Of a DNA stretch of 64,000 bases, positions 21,828 through 34,064 are shown piece by piece. Under the pieces are notes generated by a model. It was not told the DNA's origin, did no database searches, and saw only the letters and a list, made by a program, of their open reading frames with translations. Numbering within the stretch: position 1 is the first letter of the stretch; each line of letters begins with the position of its first letter. This DNA comes from Turnera subulata (Eukaryota; Streptophyta; Magnoliopsida; Malpighiales; Passifloraceae), in assembly GCA_028386065.3 (NCBI GenBank), contig JAKUCV010001515.1, forward strand, positions 54,740 through 118,739, written 5' to 3'. Made by a program: the position numbers and the translations under genes.

Positions 21828-23008
21828 AGGGGTGTAAACGAGTAGAGCTACTCGCCGAGCTACTCGGGATCGACTCGGTGGATATTCGAACTCGACTCGT
21901 GCTTATCGAGCTCGACTCCTGATAATACTAAATTCGTAAAGCTCGCGAGCCTTATCAAGCTTTTGTCTTATTATAAGTTATAAACTATTCTTATTTCTCC
22001 CTCCTCTCTTTTTCTTTTCTCTTGTTTCTCATGGAGCGGCTATCCCCACTTTCTCCACTTTCTTCTCTCCCCCAATCCCCCAATCTCTCTCTCATTTGAA
22101 ACCAACCAAGGCCACCAGCCTCTCTTCTTTCTTTCCTCTGTTTTTTTTTCCTCTTTATGCCGTCGGTAGCCAATAACCATCACCATGGTCTTCTTCTTCC
22201 GTTGTTGTGAGTGCGGTCGATGGGAGGATTAGTGGAGTCTTCTCGACGAGTCGGAGCACCGAGGCTGTGCTCGAGTCGTCGTCACTGTGGTAAGCTCCGC
22301 CCCTATCCCTCTTCTTGTTCTCCTCCTTTCTTGTCTCTTTCTCTTTGCGGGATGAAGTAGACTAACCAGATTGGGTTTCCCTTGTTTTTGTGGCGGTCGA
22401 TGTCGGGGTTGTTGACGGTTGCTGGTGGAGTTGCTGGCGACGCCGCGTTGTGTGTCTCGTGGCCGCGGGCTGTGTGCTGGTTGCGGGTTGGCGCGTGTGG
22501 GTTTGCAGATCCATCTTAGGATTCAATCCCTCAGTTCTTTTCTTGTTTCGATAATTGATGTTTCTGCGAGTTGATTGTTTGGGTTGAATGTTGAATGGGA
22601 TGTGTCTCGGGTTCTTGTGCTATGACAGTGTGTTGGGGTTTCGTTTTTGGGCTTTTAGTCATAGGCAGAGGATGATGATGATCCAGGAGCTATGTCTAGA
22701 TTGGAGTTTCCGGCGAGATCTTGACCCGAATTCGGCGAGGCAGTTGGGACTGGCGGGACGTGTTCCAGATCTATAACTCGAGTTTTATTGTCGAGCTTCA
22801 TCGAGCCGAGTCGAGCTTAACCATACGAAGCCAACCACGCTTAACGAGCCTTAACGAGCCGAGCTCGAGCAATAGAAAAATCTAACGAGCTTGAGCTCGA
22901 GCTCAAATATACAAGCTCGATCGAGCTCGAGCTCGAGCTTGGGATTTGCTTAACGAGCTCGAGTCGAGCATGGCACTACTCGGCTCGACTCGGCTCGTTT
23001 ACACCCCT
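21828..23008. mobile_element. Small Mutator-like element with GAGCTCGAGC-rich ends
   Basis: Ends are AGGGGTGTAAACGAG and CTCGTTTACACCCCT, flanked by a perfect 10-bp direct repeat ATTTCCAACT (21818-21827 and 23009-23018). The TSD length favours a Mutator-like element over hAT (8 bp). Both subterminal regions are packed with CGAGCT/AGCTCG words (about 21840-21960 and 22790-22990) that form an extended imperfect inverted repeat. The 1181-bp body has no transposase; its centre (about 21990-22760) looks like a pyrimidine-rich leader with a GGTAAGC splice-donor-like site near 22290, perhaps captured host 5' sequence. Function unknown. Confidence 0.8.
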
Positions 23009-23144
23009 ATTTCCAACTCATTAATCAAATAGAACTAGAGTAGTATACTAGGTAGATAAACAAGAAGGAAAAATCAAATATAGAACATAGATATGAGGGA
23101 GTAATATTGTCTTCAAATTTTTTGAAGCTAATTAGTCGATGTCT

Positions 23145-24434
23145 TCAATTAAACCAGAAAGGGGTGCTTGGAAAAACGGCTGGCATTGTTGTAGGCCAAC
23201 TTGGAAACATAAGATGGACCGCACCATTACCTTTGCGATTGGAATAGATCCCACCTAATTGAGAACTGTTGGCAACCTCTAGCTTTTTCCTCTTCAGATC
23301 GCACAAGTAAATCTTCCCATAATTTGCCAAGTACACTATGTGGTTTTCATTCGGATCTAAGAAAAGTAGCTTCAAATCTTTGATCAGTCGAGAGGGGTCC
23401 TTAGAATCAAAAGCCAAAGGGTCTTTAAGGCCTTTACAATAGAGTTGATTCAGAGGAACACTATGCTTGATGATCCATTGTGGTGTGTTGTAGTCTGTAA
23501 GCTCCCAAATCTTTGCAGCACTTGCATCACCCATATCGACCAACAAAAAAAACATCAATGACCCTTGAGAAGCACCAAGGCAGCCATTTCCAGAAGCTGG
23601 GTTATCAATCGTAGAGAACTGGCCAGGTTTATAAGGACTGTAAACAACTGTTTTATTGTCCTTGGAAAGCCAATGCATGAAGCCATTCCAAGAAAAGGCA
23701 TAAGTATTATAAGTAGAACCTAACTTACAAGAAGAATAACCAAAACGAAACTGATCAGAGGGAGGCTCTAGAACCATCTCATCCCACTTGTTCACCTCAC
23801 TACACTAAGTCTCCACTGCAATGAATAACTTGGATGTAAATTCAACTTCACGGATTCTCACTACTCTAAAGGATTGATTCTGATTATGACACACAAGACC
23901 AACTATTAGCGACGAGACATGTTCACTTGTAAAGGGCGGTAGAGGCATCAATTTCTTGGTTAGGAGATTGATTATGTAATAGAACTTGCTAAACAATTGG
24001 GAGGAACACAAAAGTAAATCATTGCAGGAGGTGATGATTGTACTAAGATAGTATTGTAGTTCAGGTAGATATGTAGAAGCTAGACAACTAGCAAGTTTCA
24101 ATAAGGACCCAGAGGATTTGTAGACATGGTCATGGACAAATAGTTTGGCAAAATCATCACGAGAACTAGTAGTAATAAACGCATAAGGTGTGGGTTCATT
24201 GGGATGACGCTTATGATAGTGATTAACAAAACGAGAAACAAATAAAGGAGTGGAGATTAGAGTGCACCAATCCTTGGAGACTATTTTGCATGCAGTGGCT
24301 TGTTTTGCGTTGGGTAGTCTCTTCAAAATTTCGGACAGTAGATCTTCGTCGAGATCGTTGATGGAAGCTGACACTAGAACTGGTGGAGTTCTTATCCTTT
24401 TCGGGGGACATTCATCATGAGCCATTGCTTTCAA
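23145..24434 (-). pseudogene. F-box gene (different subfamily) with one nonsense codon
   Basis: The N-terminal half (24434-23805) has an F-box at about residues 25-70: DLDEDLLSEILKRLPNAKQA, then CKIVSKDWCTLISTPLFVSR. The C-terminal half (23145-23795) lies in the same frame and reads NKWDEMVLEPPSDQ, FSWNGFMHWLSKDN, then IWELTDYNTPQW, ending PFWFN. The only break is one TAG at 23805-23807, between FIAVET and CSEVNKWDE. This is the At5g49610/At5g07610-like type of F-box protein (about 430 residues), not the FBA_1 type of the neighbours. Met1 or Met4 (MAHDECPP) could be the start. With no frameshift elsewhere, the stop is recent, allelic or a sequence error; the truncated product would keep the F-box only. 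Confidence 0.8.
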
Positions 24435-25525
24435 TAACTAGCTTTCTTTCTGTGGAGAAGTGCAATGGAGAAAGAAATCGAAGAAGAAGAAGAAGAGGAT
24501 AACCAGGGAAACCCTAATTTACAGCCATAGTACATTTCCTATGAGATGCGTACTATGACCGACTCTACAATTTTTTGGGCCTTTTTGGTCCCTCAACCAG
24601 TGGTATGTACTCTTTAACTTCAGTCCAAAGCCGAAGCTCTATCTCTCAGGCGCAACTAACACCTTATTGGGGCCTATTGTCACGACCCAAGAAACCTAAG
24701 GTGCACAGGGTTTCTAATTGGACTTTTTGGGTTGTCACACTATTTGCAATCAAATATGAAAGTTTACCTCATGCTATTCCTTTTTAATGCACGAGTATCG
24801 TAGGCCAACCCACCATCTCTCTCCGAGAGTCGAGACGACCTGCAGATTGACTCGGTCGCCCTTGAATGTCCGGAAGAAATCCCAGAGCCCGACCCTCACA
24901 ATGATCTCCTTCACCTCTGCATTGCCTAACACATGCTCTAAAATTGCAGACCGCGCTTTGGCCCCACTGTGGCTCCGACTCCTATCCTCGACCTGTGTAC
25001 ATATCCCCGAAAACATCAATGCTCACTCCAGACTGGGCCAAACCAAATCAAACCAACCACACATTCATATAGACATGCATCATGGGATTAGATTTGCATG
25101 GAAAAATGATAAATTTCAGCATTATAACGGTATCTTATTTGCCGATTAAAACGCAAGAAAATCACAAAACCTGTCCCGGTGAAATGCAAAATCGACCAAA
25201 ATTGGCATAAGCCCATCAACATTTATCCACCATTGGGTTAAACACCTTTTATATACCTCGAGTTTTCCTTTTGTCCCGATCGTATACCCCGGAGTTTCTG
25301 TGTCCCTTTTATGTACCTCGAGTTTCAATTTCTGTCCCTTTTGTGTACCTCTGGCAGCCCGGACGATGACATGGCCATCTGCCCGGGTCCACTTGACACG
25401 TGGCATAATGCATTGGTGCCATGTGGGAATTTTTGTGGGACCCACAAAATAGAATATTAGGGAAAAAAGTGGGACCCACAACAACATCCTTTTGGTGCCA
25501 ATAGAATTATGACACGTGTCAAGTG
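24435..25525. other. Intergenic, no confident gene
   Basis: Contains short overlapping ORFs on both strands (24787-25149 plus, 24774-25019 minus, 25146-25487 minus) without a domain I recognise. About 25246-25356 holds three loose repeats of a TGTACCTCGAGTTTC...TGTCCCTTTT type, which explains the repetitive minus-strand ORF there. Sirevirus element A begins at 25526. Confidence 0.5.
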
Positions 25526-26746
25526 TGTTAGCCCGATAGGCCTGAGGGGGGGGGGGGGTGAATCAGGCTACTCCTTAATCGCGGTTGGTTTCTGGTCTGG
25601 TTTTTGAAAAACCAAATGGTTTCTTCACAAACCACTCACCCGCAGAACAGACAGTGATCACAAGTAGAATTATAAGAGAGCAGAGGGAAGAGAGAATATG
25701 ACACAGTGATTTTAGAGTGGTTCTCCCTCACCAGGTACTCCAATACCTAAAGGACCCTCATTTAGGATTTCAAACCCTCACTTAGGATTTTGCGGGATCA
25801 GCCTCAACCTATTACAGAAACCAAGCTTTTGCAGGCTAAGCTCTAACCTTTACAAGTTTTTCCCAGGCTAAACTCTAACCTTTACAAGAAACAAGCTTTT
25901 GCAGGCTCAGTTCAAGCTTTTACAAGTTTTTCCCAGGCTAAACTCTAACATTTCCCCAAATCTAACCCTAGATTTGAGATCCAAGCAAAACTACACACTA
26001 GTCTTGCCTAAAACACTACGCTTTGAAACAACTTGTTGAACAAGAATAAACTCAAGTGTAAGCTCAACAAATAACTCAGGTGTAAGCACAATTGAAAACT
26101 TCAAAATACTTTTCAAATTGGCTGGGATGCTTTTCCAAGAAGTATTCCCCTTCCTTATATAGAGCTTCAAGCAAGTGGGAGTTGGAAGGAAGATCTTCAT
26201 CCAACGGCTCTAAAGTACTCTTCAGCTCATCATCCAAAGGCTATGAGGTACAAAACAGTCTTCAGAGTTGACTCCACAATCCACTTGCTGGTGTTGGATT
26301 CATTTCAGGAAGTCCACTCTCTTTGCAGCTCAATTACTTGAAAATATTCTATTTTTAGCAATCTGGGACCATAAGTGTGGACCACAATTGATAATTGAGC
26401 TTGGAGGTGAGAGACAGGTGTTGCAGGTCTTCATCTCTGTCATGGACCACTTTCTCTATCTGTTGGAGTAGTTGGGGGTTGAGCATTAATACTGTGAGGA
26501 CCACCTGGGCCACCAGCAACTTTTAGTAGGACCACTTCAGTTGTTGACAGTAAAGTGTGGTTTCTTCCAGAAACCAAGCCTCGTGGTTTTTGTGTGGTTC
26601 TCGTAAGAAACCACGCTGCATGTTAATCAACACAAACATATGCAAATATCTAACCAGGTTTGTTAATCATCAAAATCAATATATAATTATTCACTGAACA
26701 TGATTAATCACTAGTAATCCATATTAAGCTCATGTTTAGGTCATCA
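25526..26746 (-). repeat. 3' LTR of element A
   Basis: 1221 bp, starting TGTTAGCCCGATAGGCC and ending TTAGGTCATCA on the plus strand. A 13-G run lies at about 25546-25558. It matches 37133-38358. Many alternating GGTTT and AAACC words occur. Confidence 0.85.
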
Positions 26747-27060
26747 ATCTCCCCTTTTTTTATGATGACAGATATTGTGTTGATTTCTGCAAAAATCAGG
26801 GTTAGTTAAGATATCACTATATGTAAGCACACTCCCGCTGAATTATTGCTCCCCCTATATCAAACAATTTTGTGCTTTAAGCACCATTGGCTAGTCTGCT
26901 TGGCCAAAATACTCCCCTTGCGAATACCAACATCTTCTTGCAAATAGTTTTTAGGAGAGTATAGCGCAGCAGCAAGAAATATTTTAAATTTTAACATTTT
27001 TCTCCCCTTTTCATAATCATAGCACCATTTTTCTCCCTCTTTTGGCATCAACAAAAAGTA
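26747..27060 (-). other. Multiple polypurine-tract-like motifs
   Basis: On the minus strand, AAAAAAGGGGAGATT abuts the 3' LTR, and related GGGGGAG, AAGGGGAG and AAAAGGGGAGAAA tracts recur at about 26845, 26910, 26998 and 27030. Repeated polypurine tracts before the 3' LTR are reported for Sireviruses (from memory). Element B has the same layout at 40438-40765. Confidence 0.6.
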
Positions 27061-27318
27061 TAAGGGTAAAGGGTAGAATAAGAGACAAGATTAGTGCAAT
27101 AGGAACATCAGATTAATATTCAAAAGATGAACGCCAGATAGTATAAGGTAACAACTAGATAACAGAACCAAACAAGGTCCGAAAGAGAAACCACGATAAA
27201 AACCAACATAAGAACCAACAATAAACCAGCCTAAAAACCAAGTAAGGAACCATGCGTAAAACCATGAAGTACGCAAAATGCAAATGCATGTCCTAGGGGC
27301 ATCAGGCAGTTGAGTGCA

Positions 27319-29723
27319 TCACTCATCATCAGTATCAGACTCAAGAAGAGAGACAATCTGATCCAGAGAGTCCATCACTTTTTCTTCAAGATCATCGATC
27401 TGCTCCTTGATTTCCTCCAAGGTACCCTCAATAGCATCCATCCGAACCATCAGATCATCCTTTTGAGATACCTTACCCTTGGTCTTCTTTACTACAACAA
27501 ATTTCCCATCTACACCAGGTTTGAAACTCATTTTGGACAAAGTTTGAGAACTGATCTGGATAGGGTTCTCGGGTTCATCTGCCTCAAAAGGTGTCTTGGA
27601 AAATTTGCGGGCCAGCAGTGTGATTAAGCCTCTAAGACATGGCACTCTACATGTGGCCATATGATGCAGGATGAGAGTCCCACAACAAATGGGGGTCCTT
27701 TTCAGGATGCAGGCCAGAGTCCACTGATCACAGAGTTTGACAGTGGTTTGATGATAAGGTCGAGGTAAAACCACCCTGGTGATCATGTACATGAGAACTC
27801 TATGCTGAGGAGACAGACCTCTGTACTTGCCCTTTCGATTGGAGGATCCAAACAGAATTTTGTTGGCTTCAATGTTAGTAGGGGTTCCCCTATGATGCTT
27901 CTCATAATCATAGACAACCTTAAGCTTGCCGGGCTTATGCTTAAGCACTTCAATGATGTCATCAGCAGTGATCTTCACAGTTTTGCCCTTGATGCTGTTG
28001 TAATTGTCTTGGTAGCACCAGAAGTATTCGTGGTTGACTTCAGATTCTTGTAGAACTCCCTTGTCACACTCTTGTATGCCTTGGCTTTGAGAGTTGCCAT
28101 ATAGCCAAGATTAACCTTCTTTCTTATTTTTGACACACCAAGCTCCTCAAAGTCTTCCAACACCACAGTGTGTAATGAATAGAAAGCAGAAGTCTTAACT
28201 TTGCGCTTCTTCTTAGCAGATTTAGGATCTATTTTGGCCTTCTTCTTTGGTGGTTCGGCAGGAGTTTCTTCATCATCTTCTGGGTCATCATCTTCTTCAT
28301 CATTTTCATTACCATCATCATTGTCATCAGTAGAGCCCCCTTTATCTTCTTCATCATCATTGTCATCTTCAATGTCTGAGTCATTGTCAGATTCATCACT
28401 TCTTTTCCTTTTTTTTGAAGCCTCTGCCTCAGACTCGCCATTCTCTCACTCTGATTCATCCTCTGAATCTTCTTCTGACTCTGGCTCTGGTTCTAGTTCA
28501 GGCTCACCAACCTTTCTTTTCCCTTCTGCCTTGGACATTGGTTTCGGGGTTGGTTTCTTTGAAACTACCTCAGCAATTGGTTCCTGAATGGAAATTCCAG
28601 TGTTCTTCTTAGGAGTGGCGGATTGACGCTTCCTTTTCTTCTGTCTAGTGCCCTCATTGGTGGTGACTGACTCCGAAATAGGTGTCTCTTTTGGTGTCTC
28701 AATTGGTTCCTTAGAAACCACAGGATTCTTCTCAACTGTAGAAGCAATTGCTTCTTTGCTTACATTCAGCACAGTCCCCATCAGACTTTTTTCATCATCT
28801 TCTTGCTCTTGCTGAGGCAAATTGAGGTCCACAGTGTGTGTCTGTGGCATGGTTTTGGTAGGAGAAATCACAGCTGAAACCACCTCTGGAACCACAGCTG
28901 AAACCACCTCTGGAACCACAGCTGAAACCACATCGGAAACCAAGTTGGTCTTATCACCAACTTCACGACTTGCCTTTTCAGTAGTATCTAGCAGTTCAGT
29001 TCCTTCATGCAATGCTTTGTAGTAGGCTTCTTCTTCTTCTTTAGAGGGTGTTCGGATGAGGCTTTCTGGAGGAGTATGGCCTTTGGTGATAAAATATGAA
29101 ATCATATCCCCAAATTCCTCTCTTTTCTTTTCACGAAATATTTTGGGATCATGACCAGGTGGAATTACTATATGCTTAACAAAGTTATCAATCATTGATG
29201 TGACCATACTGAGGGTAAGCACAGGAGGGTCTTCTGTAAGTATGGTGGTTGTTCTAGCACTAGGTTTATCAATGGTGGTGTGTGGGATGGTTTTCTCACT
29301 GTCTTCAGGTGTAGGAACACGATAACTGATAGAATCTGGACATAAGAGGTCAGTTTGAGGTGTATTACCAGTGAGAGGTGTTTTGAGCCATGAGGGTGCA
29401 GAAGACCCTTCAGGAACAGTGCTTTTCTCTATGGTTGGCCAAGGCTCTCGATCAAGCCAAACTTTTTCAGATCCCTTCTAACTTTCCTACTTTTCCCAAG
29501 CCTCCTTGAACTTCACTGATTCATCAGCCTCTGTAGCAGCACATGGAGTGGTAGTGAGCTCCTCCATCTCCTTTTGTTTATGCACCTTCTTGAGGTATGC
29601 AAGTTTGGCAGCCTCAATCTCTTCTCGATTTTGTGGCTTAGGTTTGGTAGTGTTTGAGGTAGATGAGGTTTGCTTAGAAACATGCTTCTTAGACTTGGCT
29701 ATTTTGGTGTTTTTCATCCTCAT
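27319..29723 (-). pseudogene. Env-position third ORF of element A
   Basis: One minus-strand frame runs from 29723 to about 27978 with a few stops (29487, 28446), then a frameshift, and ends at 27319. Parts in order: a basic N-terminus (KNTKIAKSKKHVSKQ), a middle with MVTSMIDNFVKHIVIPPGHD, a Ser/Thr/Glu-rich stretch with VVSAVVPE repeats, a nuclear-signal-like KKRKR, long acidic DE runs, then a globular part (FYSLHTVVLEDFEELGVS, REFYKNL, YEKHHRGTPT, VLMYMITRVVLPRPYH, TLILHHMATCRVPC) and a C-terminal coiled coil ending SDTDDE. The globular part resembles the plant-transposon-associated domain seen in many retroelement ORFs; that name is from memory. No transmembrane segment is evident, so env function is doubtful. 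Confidence 0.7.
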
Positions 29724-30584
29724 CTAGTGGGTGTTTGGGTTTGAAAGCAACTCTAATTTAGAAGAGAGAAGGAATTAGGGATAGAGTTGTGAGTGAATGA
29801 GAATTTGTGTTGAGGAAGGAGTGTGTGTGGGGTTTAAAAAAGAAGTGGATGTGACCGGTTAAGGGAATGGATTATATTAGAAAGAGAGTGGCAAAGGAAT
29901 CGGCATAGATCACGGGTAGAAGTAACGGTCAAATGCATTTACTTCTTCCCCCATCTTTTCAGCTTTTGTCGGGTATGACCCACTGTGGTCCCCAACTTTT
30001 TGAATTATTTGGACCACTTTGACCTTCAACTTATACCAATAAAGATCCTGTGATTAACCCCACCAGATATCTTCTTTTTTACTTTCCCAAAGTACTTAGA
30101 TTTGCTCCCCCAACTTGCCAAGATACCTTTTGTCCGTTGGGTAATAACTGTTGAACATTTGGTTTTTCCCTAAAACCAAGTTACCTTCTGTCCACAATCT
30201 GCCAGCTTCCAAGGCGCCTAAAATTCAAATTATTTTCATTTGAATTTATCAGAGTCCTTCTGATTTAGAATTCCCGCCTGAAGAGATGCTTTTGTCCATT
30301 GGATAATGACTGCAGAATATTTGGTTTCTCCAAAGACAAAGATTATCCATTCTTCCATTTGCCTTAACTGATGATCTTAATGCCTCAAGACATTTCCTCA
30401 TATGCCAGAATGCAATGTGAACGTGTGTGTATGAGGTGTAATGAATGAAATAAAACTAATATGGTCATGTATGCACATAATAAGAGGATGCATGGCTTGT
30501 TTAAAGATCAGGTATAAAACCAAGTATGAAACCAAGCATAAAACCAAGTATCAAACCAAGTAAGCAAAAGAGTCAAGGTAAGTT
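29724..30584. other. Spacer between pol and third ORF, element A
   Basis: Noncoding. It includes four close AAACCAAG words at about 30508-30565 and two related GTCC(A/G)TTGG(G/A)TAAT blocks (30132 and 30295). Element B retains only the pol-proximal part of it. Confidence 0.6.
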
Positions 30585-33500
30585 TCACATTCCAAGTTCA
30601 AGTCTGATCTTGGTGAATTGATCCTCTCTGAGTGGCTTTGTAAAGATATCAGCAAGCTGATTTTTAGTCTTCACGAATTCAATTGCCACATCCTTCTTCA
30701 ACACATGGTCTCGGATAAAATGATGCCTTACTTCAATATTCTTGGTCCGAGAGTGTTGTACAGGATTCTTAGTCCAGTTAATAGCACTAGAGCTGTCACA
30801 ATAGATTGGCACACAATTAAATGTTAGTCCACAATCACTTAAAGTTTGTTTCAACTATAGGACTTGTTCACAACATGCTCCTACTGCAATATATTCAGCC
30901 TCAGTGGTTGAGTTTGCAACAGAATTTTGCTTCTTGCTTGACCAAGACACAAGAGACTGTCCAAGTAATTGGCATGTCCCACTTATGCTTTTTCGATCTA
31001 ATGTGCACCCTACAAAATCTGCATCTGAATAACTTGTTAGCTCAAAAGTGCTGATTTTAGGATACCATAAACCAAGAGAGGATGTTCCCTTAAGATACTT
31101 GAATATGCGCTTAATTGCTTTAAGGTGAGACTCTTTAGGACATGATTGAAATTTTGCACATAAACATACACTAAACATTATATCAGGTCTTGTAGCAGTA
31201 AGGTAAAGAAGACTACCTATCATGCCCCTATACATTTTTATATCAACATCCTTACCGTGTTCATTCTTGTCAAGTTTGGTGGATGTGCTCATAGGGGTGG
31301 CACTAGGCTTGGTTTCATTCAAACCAAAGCGCTTCAACAACTCCCGAGTGTACTTATCTTGATTAATGAAAATACCACCATCAAGCTGCTTAACTTGAAA
31401 TCCCAAAAAGTAATTAAGCTCACCCATCATGCTCATTTCGAATTCACTATGCATAAGCTTCTCAAATTCCTTGCAGAGCAAATCATTAGTAGCTCCAAAC
31501 AAAATATCATCAACATAGATTTACACAATGATAACATCACTTTTGTTAGTTCTAACAAACAATGTGAATCAACTTTGCCTCTAGAGAAGCCTTTAGACAC
31601 AAGATAAGAGCTTAATTTATCATACCATACTCTAGGAGCTTGTTTAAGTCTATATAATGCCTTTTTAAGCTTATAAACATGCTCAGGATGGTCATGACAT
31701 TCAAAACTAGGTGGTTGCTCAACATAAACTTCTTCTAAGATATGTCCATTTAAGAATGCACTCTTAACATCCATTTGATATAACTTGAAGGATTTATATG
31801 ATGCAAATGCAAGTAGCATACGAATGGACTCTAATCTAGCAACAGGAGCAAAGGTCTCATCATAATCAATACCTTCCTCTTGATTATATCCTTGAGCAAC
31901 TATTCTTGCTTTGTCTCTTACCACAACACCAGTCTCATCAAGTTTGTTTCTGAAAACCCATTTAGTTCCAATGACTGCATGCTCAGCAGGTCTAGGCACA
32001 AGTTCCCAAACATCACTCCTCTTGAACTGATTTAACTCTTCTTGCATCGTCATTACCCAATTTTCATCAAGAATGGCCTCTTTTGCACTTTTGGGTTCCA
32101 CTTGTGAGAGGAATGCAAGATGTGAGTTGACATTGTCTAGTGAGGATCTGGTAGTCACCCCTCTTGATAAATCTCCAAGTATAACCTCTGTTGAGTGTCC
32201 CCTGGGTGCTCTCACATTTCCAAGAGATGTAGATCCCTATTCTGCATCGTTTGGTTTTTCCCGAGAACTACGTGGTTCCACCATTGGTTCCATGTTTGGT
32301 TGTGAACATGGTCGCATGGTTTGTTCTTGCATGGTTATTGGAAGAGGCCCCAATTCAGGAGGTTCTTCCTCTTTTTCAGCAGTGCCATTAATGTTTATGA
32401 TCTGTGGTTGATCTTCAGGTACAGTATCTGTGACTATACCATCACATGTATCACATGGGTCAATCTCATCAAAAACAACATGCATGGTTTCTTCAACAAC
32501 CAAGGTTCTCTTGTTATAGACTCGATATGCTTTACTAGTTAGAGAGTATCCAAGAAAAATACCATCATCAGATTTAGCCTCAAATTATCAAGATTGTCCT
32601 TAGTATTAAGAATGTAGCACTTAGACCCAAATACTTTAAAATAACCAATGCTTGGTTTCTTATCAAACCAAATCTCATAGGGGGTCTTTTCAATCAAAGG
32701 ACGTAATGATACTCTATTCAAATTGTAACAAGCTGTGTTTACACCCTCTACCCAGAAGTAGGCAAGTAACTTATGCTCATTAAGCATAGTTCTAGCCATT
32801 TCTTGCAAAGTTCGATTCTTCCTTTCAACAACCCCATTTTGTTGAGGTGTTCTAGGAGTCGAAAAGGTGTGTTCAATGCCACTTTGTTCACAGAAGTGTT
32901 TAAATACAAGATTTTCAAATTCTCCACCATGATCACTTCTAATTTTTTAAATCTTGTAGCCTTTTTCATTTTGTAGATGCCTAACAAGAGTACCAAATTC
33001 ATAGCATGCATGATCTTTTTGTGCAAGAAATAATACCCATGTATACCTTGAATAATCATCCACAACCACAAATATATAACTCTTACCACCTAAACTTACT
33101 GTTCTCATAGGTCCAAACAAGTCAATATGCAACAGTTCAAGGGGCCTAGTTGTAGAAATAGTATGCTTAGGTTTAAAGAAACTTTTAACCTATTTTCCAA
33201 GCTGACAGGCTCTGCATGTGGTTTCTTTCTCACACTTGAGCTTAGGCAGACCTCTTACCAACTCCTTTTTGGACAAATTTGAGATGAGCTCCAAATTTGC
33301 ATGGCCAAGCCTTCTGTGCCAAAGGGTTGGTGTCTCTGTTCTTGCACTTAAACACTTAAACTCAGGGTCAGAAACATTGCATAGATTTATAGAATATATG
33401 TTGCTTTTTCTGTTGCCAACAAAAACCACTTGGTTTTTGTCTAAAACCAAACATCTAGAAGCCTAAAAAACAACCGTATATCCTTTGTCACATAACTGGC

Positions 33501-34064
33501 TAATACTTAGTAGATTATACTTCAGATTATCAACCAATAAACACATGCTCAATAACAGGGTTAGAACCAACATTACCAAGACCAAGGATTTTCCCTTTTG
33601 ACTTGTCACCAAAAGTTACATTACCTTGGTCCTATTCAGTTAGGGATGAAAACATGGATAAGTCTCCTGTCACATGCCTTGAACACCCACTGTCCAAGAT
33701 CCATTCATCCCTAGTATCCTGTCAATATGATCAAGCTTTAGGTACCCAAACTAACTTGGGTCCTTCAGTGTTAGGCTTGGTTCCTTTCAGAACCCACACA
33801 AACTTCACATTACTGTTTCTCTTCTTAAACCAATAGGTTCTAATACCATGACCAGCTTTACCACAGCAATAGCATGTAATATGAGATGCATTGAATCCAT
33901 GTGAATGCATATGATAGTTTCTCCTAGGTGGATACATGTTTGTCTTAGGTGCATATGGTTTTCCAGACCTAGTTCGAACAAATGGCACATACTGGTTTGG
34001 TTTGTTAAAAACCACATTGGAATCATTTGGTTTGTATGCCTTGTTAGGAGATCTATGTCTATAT
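30585..34064 (-). pseudogene. Element A pol: protease, integrase, RT, RNase H
   Basis: Minus-strand order: a CCHC-like motif (CYCCGKAGHGIRTY, the last Cys changed to Tyr) near 33850; a DSGCSRHMTG-type protease region (about 33700-33660); the pre-integrase HRRLGH with CRACQLGK (33450-33190); the integrase core DLFGPM, DDYSRYTW, then a TAA before KIRSDHGGEF, and PQQNGVVERKNRT; RT from [11 protein letters not shown] through [10 protein letters not shown] (32215-31433), a frameshift near 31570, a TAA just before YVDD, and RT/RNase H GELNYFLGFQV to VKTKNQLADIFTKPL (31502-30585) with a TAG in between. Several stops sit where element B has Gln or Trp codons, as CAA to TAA or TGG to TAG changes. The copy is not functional. 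Confidence 0.88.

Noticed and set aside
24787..25149. 120-codon plus-strand ORF between the F-box gene and element A
   Set aside because: No recognisable family and an overlapping antisense ORF of similar quality; not supportable as a gene.
25546..25558. Run of 13 G as a possible G-quadruplex
   Set aside because: The matching LTRs have shorter, interrupted runs here (37150-37165, 39293-39299); a homopolymer expansion or sequencing artefact is as likely.
28201..28587. Ser-rich plus-strand ORF
   Set aside because: Antisense of the acidic run of the third ORF of element A.
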